DNA of 39,957 nt from CAZEAN01 sp964510225 (GTDB taxonomy: Bacteria; Planctomycetota; Planctomycetia; Isosphaerales; Isosphaeraceae), in NCBI GenBank assembly GCA_964510225.1, contig CAZEAN010000055.1, positions 1 to 39,957 of the forward strand, in the 5' to 3' direction. The position numbers and the translations under genes are program-made. This document shows, piece by piece, positions 33,115 to 39,957 of the stretch (position 1 is its first letter; every line of letters starts with the position of its first letter). Below the pieces are notes generated by a model. That model was not told where the DNA came from and made no database searches. It was given only the letters and a program-made list of their open reading frames with translations.

Positions 33115-36100
33115 ATGACGATCCGATTCTATTGGATTCATCCTCTCCTCTTCGTTTTACTATTCCTGAGAACAATCTTTACAGGACCGCAGGCTGTTGC
33201 GCAGGAGGAAGAGAACGAGAGTCAAACTGAAGTCCCGAACGCAGTGAGTGACGATCAAGCTGAGGAGTCTGAGACGGAGGACGACGAGACCGAGGAAAAA
33301 GAACCCAAACTTGATCCCGGAATGCTCGGCGGTCTCCGCTTTCGGAACATCGGTCCTGCGCTGATGTCCGGTCGGGTCATCGATCTCGCCGTCGATCCTG
33401 AGAAGGCAAGCACGTGGTACTTGGCAGCCGCCTCCGGAGGGGTCTGGAAGACAACCAACGCTGGGACCACTTGGACACCGATCTTTGATGGCTATGGTTC
33501 CTACTCCATCGGTTGCATCACCATTGACCCCAACAATCGCCACTGCCTCTGGGTCGGCACCGGTGAGAATAACAGCCAACGAAGTGTCGGTTACGGTGAC
33601 GGCCTCTATAAGTCGCTCGATGGCGGGAAGAGCTTCAAGAAAGTCGGCTTAGCAGAGTCCGAGCACATCGGCATGATCCGTGTCGACCCTCGTGATTCAG
33701 ACGTCGTTTATGTTGCTGCCCAAGGACCCTTGTGGTCCTCCGGTGGAGACAGGGGACTCTACAAGACCACCGACGGGGGTGCCAGTTGGGAACGGATTCA
33801 ACACATCAGTGAAGATACCGGGATTTCTGAAGTCCACCTTGATCCTCGTGATCCGGACACCATTTACACTGTCGCCTATCAACGAAGACGCCATGTCTGG
33901 ACCTTGATCGATGGTGGGCCTGAATCAGGGGTCCATAAGTCAACTGACGGTGGCAAGACCTGGACTCAGCTCAAATCCGGGCTACCCGGTGGCGATGTGG
34001 GGCGAATTGGCCTCGCAGTATCGCCAATGAATCCCGATATCTTGTACGCGATCGTCGAAGCTGCGCGGGGAGGCTCAGGTGTTTACCGATCGGCCGATCG
34101 GGGTCATACCTGGTCCAAGATGAGCAGCTATGTCAGTTCCAGTCCCCAATACTATCAAGAGCTTGTGGCCGACCCCAACGTCTTCGACCGTATCTATTCC
34201 ATGGATACGTACCTCCAGGTTTCCCACGACGGTGGAGCCACTTGGGAAAGCGTTGGTGAGCGCTGGAAGCACGTCGATAACCACGCGATGATCATCGACT
34301 CTGATGATTCGGACCACTTTCTCGTCGGTTGTGACGGTGGCCTGTACGAAACCTGGGATCGTGGGGAAAACTACAAATTCTTCCCCAATCTTCCCCTTAC
34401 GCAGTTCTACAAGATTGCCGTCGATAACGCCGAACCGTTTTACAACGTCTACGGAGGGACTCAAGACAACGCGACTCAAGGCGGTCCAAGTCAGACTTTC
34501 AGCGGTCATGGGATTCGGAACTCGGACTGGTTCATTACGGTCTTTGGCGACGGATTTGACCCCGCGATCGATCCGACTGACCCCAACATTGTCTACAGCC
34601 AGTGGCAGTACGGTGGTCTCGTTCGATTTGACCGAAGGTCGGGGCAGCGAGTTGACATCAAGCCTCAAGAGGATCCTGATGGACCACCCCTGCGCTGGAA
34701 TTGGGACTCCGCGTTGATCATCAGCCCGCACAACTCCAACCGACTCTACTACGGAGCACAAATTCTCTTCCAGAGTGACGACCAAGGGATGAGTTGGAAG
34801 ACGATTAGTCCCGACCTCACCCGGAACCTCGACCGCAACAAGCTCAAGGTGATGGGTCGTATCTGGGGCGTCGACACAGTCGCAAAGAATGCTTCAACCT
34901 CATTCTATGGGACCATTGTGGCCCTTGCGGAGTCGCCACTGGTCGAGGGCTTGATCTACGCAGGGACTGATGATGGTCTCGTCCAGATCACCGAAGATGG
35001 CGGTGAAAACTGGCGGAAAGTCGAGGCCTTCGAGTTCCTCAATGTTCCTGAACGTGCCTATGTTTCCGATATCGAACCATCACAACTAGATCCGGATACC
35101 GTCTATGTTGTGGTTGAAAATCACAAGATGGGTGATTTCAAGCCCTATGTCCTCAAAAGTAGTGATCGCGGTAAATCCTGGACCTCGATTTCGAGCAACC
35201 TCCCGGATCGAGGGTCGGCATACACCATTGCCGTCGATCATGTCGACCCTGACCTTCTCTTTGTCGGGACCGAGTTCGGCGTCTTTGCGACCGTCGACGG
35301 CGGACGCGAATGGGTACAACTCAAAGGAGGTCTGCCGACGATCTGCATCCGTGACTTAGAAATCCAGCGCCGGGAGGAAGATCTTGTCGTCGGCACGTTC
35401 GGTCGAGGAATCGCCATCCTCGATGACTATTCACCTCTCCGGCAACTCGCAGACGGTATCGAAAGCGACTCTCCGGTCATCTTGCCGATCAAACCCGCCG
35501 AGCTTTACGTTGAGCGCAATGAGATGGCGGGCGGTGAAAAGGCCTACCAGGGCTCGACTTTCTTCAACGCCCCGAACCCAGCAGTCGGAGCGACAATTAC
35601 CTATTGCCTTCCTGAAAGCCTCAAGACCAAGCAGGCGGAACGGATCGAACGGGAAGCGAAGGCATCCAAGAATGGTGGCGATGTCCCCTACCCTTCTTGG
35701 GAAGATCTGAAGGACGAGGATCGGGAAGAATCGCCTCGGATCATCCTAACGATCAGGGACTCCAATGGCGAAGTCGTGGATCGATTCGATGGGCCTTCCG
35801 GTCAAGGTCTCCATCGTGTGACCTGGGATTTTCAACTTCCTGGTTACAGACCGATCGGTGCCACGGGGGGTAGCAGCGGTCCTGGACCTCGAGCGTTACC
35901 GGGCACGTACACGGTGGATCTCGGTCAATGGCACGAGGATCAATGGACGGAACTCGTTGGACCAACAGCCTTTGAAGGCCAACCAATCGGTTTCCAAGCC
36001 CTCTCTGAAGAAGCCAAGGTCGAAGCGCTAGTATTCCAACGCCAGACGGGTGAGCTCGTCCGAGTTGCCTTCGGTACGTATCGCGCGGCGTCCGATGCGA

Positions 36101-36519
36101 TGGTACAGTTGGAGGCGATGAAGCAAGCGATCGACCTCACACCTTCACTAGGCCCTGCAGAATTGGCTGAGGCCCGCGCTCTTGAACTCAAACTCCAGGA
36201 TCTCTTGGAAGCTTTCCAAGGAGATCCGACCAAATCGCGACGCAACGAGCCCGCGATGCCTGGGCTCTTGGATCGGATCAACCAGATAGTCTTCGGGCAT
36301 TGGTCCACAGAGATGGGCCCGACCCAGACTCATCGTAAGAACTTCGAGATCGCTGCAGCCCAACTCGAGTCGTTGATGGATGAACTCCGAGTCTTCCTCG
36401 AATCCGAACTCCCTGGACTCGGTGAACGACTCGAAGCGGCGGGTGCGCCTTGGACACCTGGTCGAGCGTTACCAACTTGGAAGCGGCCGACTCCTCCCGG
36501 CCAAGAAACCGCAGAATGA
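33115..36519 (+). CDS. Large secreted BNR/sortilin-like beta-propeller protein
   Basis: A 1134-residue exported protein with a signal peptide (HPLLFVLLFLRTIFTGPQAVA). It continues with an acidic linker ('ESETEDDETEEKEP'), then at least ten BNR/Asp-box style repeats such as 'GGVWKTTNAGTTWTPIFDG', 'GLYKTTDGGASWERI', 'GVHKSTDGGKTWTQL' and 'GLVQITEDGGENWRKV'. This gives two seven-bladed-like propellers of the VPS10/sortilin and sialidase-like type. The C-terminal 350 residues are helical with a short beta region ('GLHRVTWDFQLPGY') found in the planctomycete versions. No catalytic residues are evident, so binding or glycan interaction is more likely than hydrolysis. ATG 33115 (GAGGA ten bases upstream) is preferred to TTG 33109. 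Confidence 0.9.
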   Translation: MTIRFYWIHPLLFVLLFLRTIFTGPQAVAQEEENESQTEVPNAVSDDQAEESETEDDETEEKEPKLDPGMLGGLRFRNIGPALMSGRVIDLAVDPEKASTWYLAAASGGVWKTTNAGTTWTPIFDGYGSYSIGCITIDPNNRHCLWVGTGENNSQRSVGYGDGLYKSLDGGKSFKKVGLAESEHIGMIRVDPRDSDVVYVAAQGPLWSSGGDRGLYKTTDGGASWERIQHISEDTGISEVHLDPRDPDTIYTVAYQRRRHVWTLIDGGPESGVHKSTDGGKTWTQLKSGLPGGDVGRIGLAVSPMNPDILYAIVEAARGGSGVYRSADRGHTWSKMSSYVSSSPQYYQELVADPNVFDRIYSMDTYLQVSHDGGATWESVGERWKHVDNHAMIIDSDDSDHFLVGCDGGLYETWDRGENYKFFPNLPLTQFYKIAVDNAEPFYNVYGGTQDNATQGGPSQTFSGHGIRNSDWFITVFGDGFDPAIDPTDPNIVYSQWQYGGLVRFDRRSGQRVDIKPQEDPDGPPLRWNWDSALIISPHNSNRLYYGAQILFQSDDQGMSWKTISPDLTRNLDRNKLKVMGRIWGVDTVAKNASTSFYGTIVALAESPLVEGLIYAGTDDGLVQITEDGGENWRKVEAFEFLNVPERAYVSDIEPSQLDPDTVYVVVENHKMGDFKPYVLKSSDRGKSWTSISSNLPDRGSAYTIAVDHVDPDLLFVGTEFGVFATVDGGREWVQLKGGLPTICIRDLEIQRREEDLVVGTFGRGIAILDDYSPLRQLADGIESDSPVILPIKPAELYVERNEMAGGEKAYQGSTFFNAPNPAVGATITYCLPESLKTKQAERIEREAKASKNGGDVPYPSWEDLKDEDREESPRIILTIRDSNGEVVDRFDGPSGQGLHRVTWDFQLPGYRPIGATGGSSGPGPRALPGTYTVDLGQWHEDQWTELVGPTAFEGQPIGFQALSEEAKVEALVFQRQTGELVRVAFGTYRAASDAMVQLEAMKQAIDLTPSLGPAELAEARALELKLQDLLEAFQGDPTKSRRNEPAMPGLLDRINQIVFGHWSTEMGPTQTHRKNFEIAAAQLESLMDELRVFLESELPGLGERLEAAGAPWTPGRALPTWKRPTPPGQETAE

Positions 36520-37025
36520 TCATCAAACACCAGAGCACAATCATGAATCATTGATCGTTGGGCTGCCGAGTGATCTCCAACATCTTCGATTATCGACCAC
36601 CGCCCTCCGGAGTCCTGCGTCAAGGCTCCGGAGGGTTTGGCTATCTGATTCCACATGATTGAGTCACTTCAAAACATGGTCAAGTTGAGCCTAAATATTC
36701 CGAATATTTTTCATTTGAACATTTTGTTGCGATAATCCACAGCTTGTCGAAGTAAAAGTGGTGAAAGAAAGCAGAAAAAGTGCATTGATTTCTTCTCGAA
36801 TCCCGATTCTGAAGTTAAACTTAGAATAATTAAGTTCTTCCTTAATCAATGAAGTCGACTTCGGATCCTCCATCAGCGTTAGTCTATGTACCCAGTGAAC
36901 TCCTCGACATCTCCTGGAATCCACGACTAAAAGCCCGCCGACCGCCGTGCTTTGTCGAGGATTCGGAGTAGAAACTCCTGCGTTTCAAGCTGCTCGTTCC
37001 CTTTCTCATTCGGTGACGCATCGCA
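36520..37025. other. 506-base intergenic region with terminator and A/T-rich leader
   Basis: The first part holds the terminator of the BNR gene (separate entry). From about 36670 to 36860 it is strongly A/T rich and is the likely promoter region of the response regulator gene. I looked for a -24/-12 sigma-54 promoter and found none convincing. No coding frame is supported. Confidence 0.5.
36603..36638 (+). terminator. Rho-independent-type terminator after the BNR gene
   Basis: A perfect 10-bp GC-rich stem CCCTCCGGAG (36603-36612) / CTCCGGAGGG (36626-36635) has a 13-base loop and a following TTT. It lies 84 bases after the stop of the BNR gene. Confidence 0.7.
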
Positions 37026-38471
37026 ATGGCCAAGGTTCTACTGATCGACGATGACCCTAGGATCTTTAAACTTGTCTCTCCTGCACTCCGGCCTTTGGAG
37101 TGTGAACTTCGGACAACCCTGACCGGTGAAGAAGGATTCGAGCTGGCGCGAACGGGTTGGCCGGATGTTCTTCTCCTCGACATCCTCTTGCCAAGGATTT
37201 CTGGATTAGAGTTATATAAGCAAATTCGAGAAATCGATGCCAAGCTTCCTGTTATTTTCATTACAAGTCTTGCTTCAAGTGGGACTGCCATCGAGGCACT
37301 CGTCCTGGGCGCCTTTGACTATATTGTTAAACCGCTCAACCTCGAAATCCTCCGTGAGAAGGTTGAGAAGGCGATCAAACTTCGTCAACTTCATGAGCCG
37401 GTACTCCTCCCCGATTCTGGGAACAGCAGCCTGAGTGGTGATGAACTTGTCGGCAAGAGTCCCGAAATGCTGCGAGTCTATAAGGATATTGGCAGGGTTG
37501 CAGCTCAGAATGTCTCCGTCCTGATACGTGGTGAAAGTGGGACGGGGAAAGAACTCGTCGCCCGTGCTCTCTATCAATACAGTGATCGTTCTGAAGGTCC
37601 ATTTCATGCAGTCAATTGCGCAGCGATACCAGAGCAATTGCTTGAGAGCGAGTTCTTCGGTCACGTCCGGGGTGCGTTTACGGATGCGCTAACTAACCGA
37701 GTCGGTAAGTTCGAGCAATGCCACCAAGGGACCCTCTTCCTCGATGAAGTCGGCGACATGTCACCATCGCTGCAGAGCAAGGTCCTTAGAGCGCTCCAGG
37801 AAAAAGAGATTCAACGCGTCGGCGATACTAAAGTCATCAAGACTGACGTCCGGATCATCGCAGCAACACATCGCGATCTCGAACTCATGCCGGATCATCA
37901 ATTCCGCCGCGATCTCTACTACCGCCTGAACGGATTCACCATCGACCTTCCCCCACTCCGCGCTCGAGGTGAGGATCTCTCCCTCTTAGTCGACCATTTC
38001 CTGAAGCGATATAACCAAGAGTTGGATAAAGAGATCAAGGGATTGTGCGCCGAAGCGTACGGGATCTTACAGCGCTATCAATGGCCTGGTAACGTCCGAG
38101 AATTGCAGAGCGTCTTGAAACAGGCGATGTTGAAGTCGGTTGGTCCGATCCTGGTTGCTGATTGTTTTCAAGATGAACGCCGTCTGAGTCGTCAGCGAAC
38201 GGTCGAAACCAGTCCGGAAGATCCACTTTCAGGACTCCATCAGTTCATCAACGAACGACTAAACGATGGTTCAACCAATCTCCATGCGGAGACGATCGAA
38301 TTTATCGAGCGGGTCTTGCTTCAACGCGTCCTTACTGAAACAAAAGGGAATCAATCACGCGCCTCCGAAATCCTTGGTATCGCACGTGGGAGCTTGCGCT
38401 CTCGGATTCGCTCCCTCCGTATCAAGATCGATCAGGTTGTGTTTGATGAGCAGAATATGGATGAGCAATGA
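37026..38471 (+). CDS. Sigma-54-dependent response regulator (NtrC family)
   Basis: A 481-residue regulator with three domains. Receiver (1-120): acidic pocket Asp8-Asp10, phosphoacceptor Asp52 in 'DVLLLDILLPRISG', Thr80, Lys102. AAA+ activator (about 140-370): Walker A 'GESGTGKE' at 169-176, sigma-54 contact loop 'GAFTDA' at 216-221 in place of GAFTGA, Walker B 'GTLFLDEVGDM' and 'WPGNVREL'. Fis-type helix-turn-helix (about 430-470): 'GNQSRASEILGIARGSLRSR'. It should activate sigma-54 promoters when phosphorylated. No histidine kinase gene is adjacent, so the partner and target genes are unknown. The start ATG 37026 has only a weak Shine-Dalgarno. The gene ends 14 bases from the convergent redoxin gene. 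Confidence 0.94.
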   Translation: MAKVLLIDDDPRIFKLVSPALRPLECELRTTLTGEEGFELARTGWPDVLLLDILLPRISGLELYKQIREIDAKLPVIFITSLASSGTAIEALVLGAFDYIVKPLNLEILREKVEKAIKLRQLHEPVLLPDSGNSSLSGDELVGKSPEMLRVYKDIGRVAAQNVSVLIRGESGTGKELVARALYQYSDRSEGPFHAVNCAAIPEQLLESEFFGHVRGAFTDALTNRVGKFEQCHQGTLFLDEVGDMSPSLQSKVLRALQEKEIQRVGDTKVIKTDVRIIAATHRDLELMPDHQFRRDLYYRLNGFTIDLPPLRARGEDLSLLVDHFLKRYNQELDKEIKGLCAEAYGILQRYQWPGNVRELQSVLKQAMLKSVGPILVADCFQDERRLSRQRTVETSPEDPLSGLHQFINERLNDGSTNLHAETIEFIERVLLQRVLTETKGNQSRASEILGIARGSLRSRIRSLRIKIDQVVFDEQNMDEQ

Positions 38472-38485
38472 TCCAGAACAAAACA

Positions 38486-39046
38486 TCAGGGTGAGTATTG
38501 CCTCGTGACGATGCCGATTACTTGATTTATGGGAGGACGGTCAGCGGGCTGGCGGCTTGCATGGTGAAAGCGGACAACTCCATTGGGGTCGATTAACACA
38601 TCACCACCGAGTTGGTGGATATCCGCATCACTCCGTCGGGGTCGACGTCCTCGGCACAACAAACCCAAGTAGGCGATTAAAGTTGCGGGTGCAAAGAGAT
38701 CCGATATCGTTCCACGCCCAAACTGATAACGATTGTACAGTACAGTGTTGTCATCAATCAGGATCGGCCAGTCGATTCCTGTCTCAGAGATATATGATTC
38801 AACCACAGGCCCATTCTGAAACGTCAGCACCGCGACCTTGATGTTAAGCTCAGAGAGACGTTGTTTGTTCTGACGCAACTGCGTCAGGTGTTCACGACAG
38901 GGGAGTCATCCCAAGTGCCGGTGAAACACCAGCCAAAGCCAGCTCCCCTGCCAATCTTCGAGCCGATGTTCGAAGCCTTGGTGATCGGGGAGGACGAATG
39001 AGATGGCGGCTCGACCTTCCATTGAAACGGGTGCGGGATTACTCAT
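38486..39046 (-). CDS. Predicted selenoprotein: thioredoxin-fold AhpC/TSA (Prx-like2/SelU-like) redox protein, UGA-encoded Sec47
   Basis: Starting at ATG 39046 the frame gives a normal redoxin N-terminus ('ISFVLPDHQGFEHRLEDWQG', 'SWLWLVFHRHLG'). It then meets TGA (38908-38906) and continues without another stop: 'LPCREHLTQLRQNKQR', 'KVAVLTFQNGP', 'WPILIDDNTVLYNRYQFGRG', 'HQLGGDVLIDPNGVVRFHHA', ending at TGA 38488-38486. With TGA as selenocysteine the protein has 186 residues and a U47-L-P-C50 redox motif, where relatives have Cys-x-x-Cys. A SECIS-like hairpin sits 25 bases after TGA. Without recoding, only a 130-residue fragment from TTG 38878 would remain, lacking the first strand and the redox motif. 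The start overlaps the upstream stop (ATGA). The protein probably reduces peroxides or disulfides. A sequencing error or pseudogene is the alternative. Confidence 0.85.
38870..38887 (-). promoter_or_regulatory. Putative bacterial SECIS element
   Basis: On the minus strand CTGACGC (38887-38881), loop AGTT (38880-38877) and GCGTCAG (38876-38870) form a perfect 7-bp stem. The loop begins 25 bases after the UGA and has a G as its second base. Published bacterial SECIS models ask for an apical loop about 16-37 bases downstream of UGA with a G among its first two bases, so all main conditions are met. Confidence 0.8.
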
Positions 39047-39312
39047 TGTTTTCGGTAGCGCAAGTGTTCTTCCAGGACAGCCCGAAACTCAAGAATGTCA
39101 ACGTCTCGCTCACAACAAACGAGCATCAACGATCCGTCTGACTTAAAGTTGCCGTCCCAATGTATCACTTGATCATCACTCCAGTCAGCTTGATACTTCG
39201 TAAGATGCTCGTCACTAAGGCGTGACAAATAAGCACGGAGGTTGATGTCCGTTTCATCCATCGCGAGATCGGCTGGGAGCGACTCGTAGTCGGGCTCGGA
39301 CTGTGTCTCCAT
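39043..39312 (-). CDS. Small hypothetical protein between cytochrome and selenoprotein genes
   Basis: An 89-residue acidic, soluble protein ('SEPDYESLPADLAMDETDIN', 'HLTKYQADWSDDQVIHWDGN', 'GSLMLVCCERDVDILEFRAV') with two adjacent cysteines. AAGGAG lies ten bases before ATG 39312 and overlaps the stop codon of the upstream cytochrome gene, 13 bases away. Its own stop overlaps the start of the selenoprotein gene (ATGA). The three genes are thus one tight unit. The open frame upstream of 39312 overlaps the cytochrome gene and is not used. I do not recognise the family. A partner or regulator in the same redox process is inference from position only. Confidence 0.8.
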   Translation of the reverse strand: METQSEPDYESLPADLAMDETDINLRAYLSRLSDEHLTKYQADWSDDQVIHWDGNFKSDGSLMLVCCERDVDILEFRAVLEEHLRYRKQ

Positions 39313-39325
39313 GGTAGCTAGCTCC

Positions 39326-39957
39326 TTAATACCTGCATGTTTTACTTGTAAGAATGGTTGGTCGTATAACGTCGGCTTTGGGCCGCTCTGGCTTGTGGCA
39401 GTCGAAGCACAAGCTTGACTCCGGCAGGAACTGGTGATCAATCGTCGAAGGCTCGTGGACAGTATGACACGAGAGGCAACTTAACTCTTGATCGCCATAG
39501 AGTACGATCGAACGGATGTTGTGCAAAATGTGGCGATCGCCTGGTCCGAGACGATCTATCGAGTCTTCTGATAGATCGACGACCAAGTCTTGAAAGAGAT
39601 TATCACCGGGAATGAAATTCGAGGCGTATGGTCTTCCCGTACTTTTCGATTGACCCGATCGGATGTGGCATTGTCCGCAGATCGAAGCAACGACGCGTGG
39701 GGGATCATTCCTTGCTTCCGCGAGGATCATTTGACTTGGATCTTCGCTGTGTGCAAGGCTAGCATCGCCGTGGCAAGTAAAGCAGTCGAGGGAGAGATCG
39801 GAGAATGCTGCTGTCGGAGGGTCGACACCAGTTGTGTGGCAACCTGCACAATTCGTGTTGAAGGTATCGGAAACCCAGGCCGGTTCTCCGGCATTCTCCA
39901 GTATTCCAGGATTGTTGTCCGTACTGGGTCGGTACTGAGTCGTTAAGAGTTCGAGAG
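39326..39957 (-). CDS. Multihaem cytochrome c (partial, runs off right edge)
   Basis: 210 codons are visible in one open minus-strand frame; the N-terminus lies beyond the window. Five CXXCH haem sites are seen: 'NTNCAGCHTTG', 'LDCFTCHGDA', 'SICGQCHIRSG', 'LSCLSCHTVHEP' and 'LCFDCHKPERP'. The order and the flanking residues match haems 2-6 of the seven-haem protein at 6345-8309 (CLGCHTTN, CERCHGPG, CGNCHKP, CVSCHNPH, CLSCHT). The two are therefore homologous periplasmic electron carriers; this one lacks the final CIDCHMP site and ends in KTCRY. It is the first visible gene of a unit with the 89-residue protein and the selenoprotein. Confidence 0.88.
   Translation of the reverse strand, partial: LELLTTQYRPSTDNNPGILENAGEPAWVSDTFNTNCAGCHTTGVDPPTAAFSDLSLDCFTCHGDASLAHSEDPSQMILAEARNDPPRVVASICGQCHIRSGQSKSTGRPYASNFIPGDNLFQDLVVDLSEDSIDRLGPGDRHILHNIRSIVLYGDQELSCLSCHTVHEPSTIDHQFLPESSLCFDCHKPERPKADVIRPTILTSKTCRY

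Noticed and set aside
38486..38878. 130-residue gene starting at TTG 38878 as the full redoxin gene
   Set aside because: It lacks the first beta strand and the redox motif. The frame upstream codes for exactly the missing part from ATG 39046, interrupted only by the TGA interpreted as selenocysteine.
1..39957. CRISPR arrays, insertion sequences, prophage genes, rRNA or tRNA operons
   Set aside because: No regularly spaced repeats, transposase or integrase motifs, or RNA gene signatures were found on reading both strands.

Overview
The window looks like a chromosomal segment of a planctomycete, most likely from the Pirellulales or a relative. This is inferred from gene content, not from a marker gene. 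The pointers are a PEP-CTERM choice-of-anchor I protein, a DUF1570-type HExxH protein, paired sugar-phosphate isomerase and Gfo/Idh/MocA genes, a very large BNR/sortilin-like secreted protein, TPR-linked multihaem cytochromes and a sigma-54 response regulator. I see no phage, insertion sequence, CRISPR array, rRNA or tRNA. Ten N bases at 28263-28272 mark an assembly gap inside one gene.

Layout. 1-322 holds the start of an unknown minus-strand gene that leaves the window. 583-3949 is a coupled plus-strand trio: two small related membrane proteins and a double-length ABC-2 permease without its ATPase. 4557-9461 carries a PfkB sugar kinase, a DUF1801 protein, a seven-haem cytochrome with TPR repeats and an aldo/keto reductase. 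9531-15736 is minus strand: a RimI-like acetyltransferase, a methyltransferase, a DUF1570 protein and the sufS-sufU pair. 16159-19180 carries the PEP-CTERM protein and a glycosyltransferase. 19286-23552 is a probable carbohydrate operon: two isomerase/epimerases, a Gfo/Idh/MocA dehydrogenase and two small membrane paralogues.

From 23968 the plus strand carries ribosomal protein S14, a giant protein built like soluble adenylyl cyclase (C1-C2-NTPase-TPR) and split by the gap, and a Tat-exported methanethiol oxidase (SBP56). A minus-strand S9 peptidase with a VHL-like beta domain follows, then an orphan PEP-CTERM tail, the 1134-residue BNR protein and a sigma-54 response regulator.

The most striking item is at the right edge, on the minus strand: multihaem cytochrome (partial), an 89-residue protein, and a thioredoxin-fold (AhpC/TSA, Prx-like2/SelU-like) gene. 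The last gene can be read at full length (38486-39046) only if an in-frame TGA at 38906-38908 is decoded as selenocysteine. The TGA lies in a U-x-x-C redox motif. A perfect 7-bp hairpin sits at the right distance downstream and has a G among the first two loop bases, as expected for a bacterial SECIS element. Ordinary gene calling would report only a truncated fragment starting at TTG 38878.
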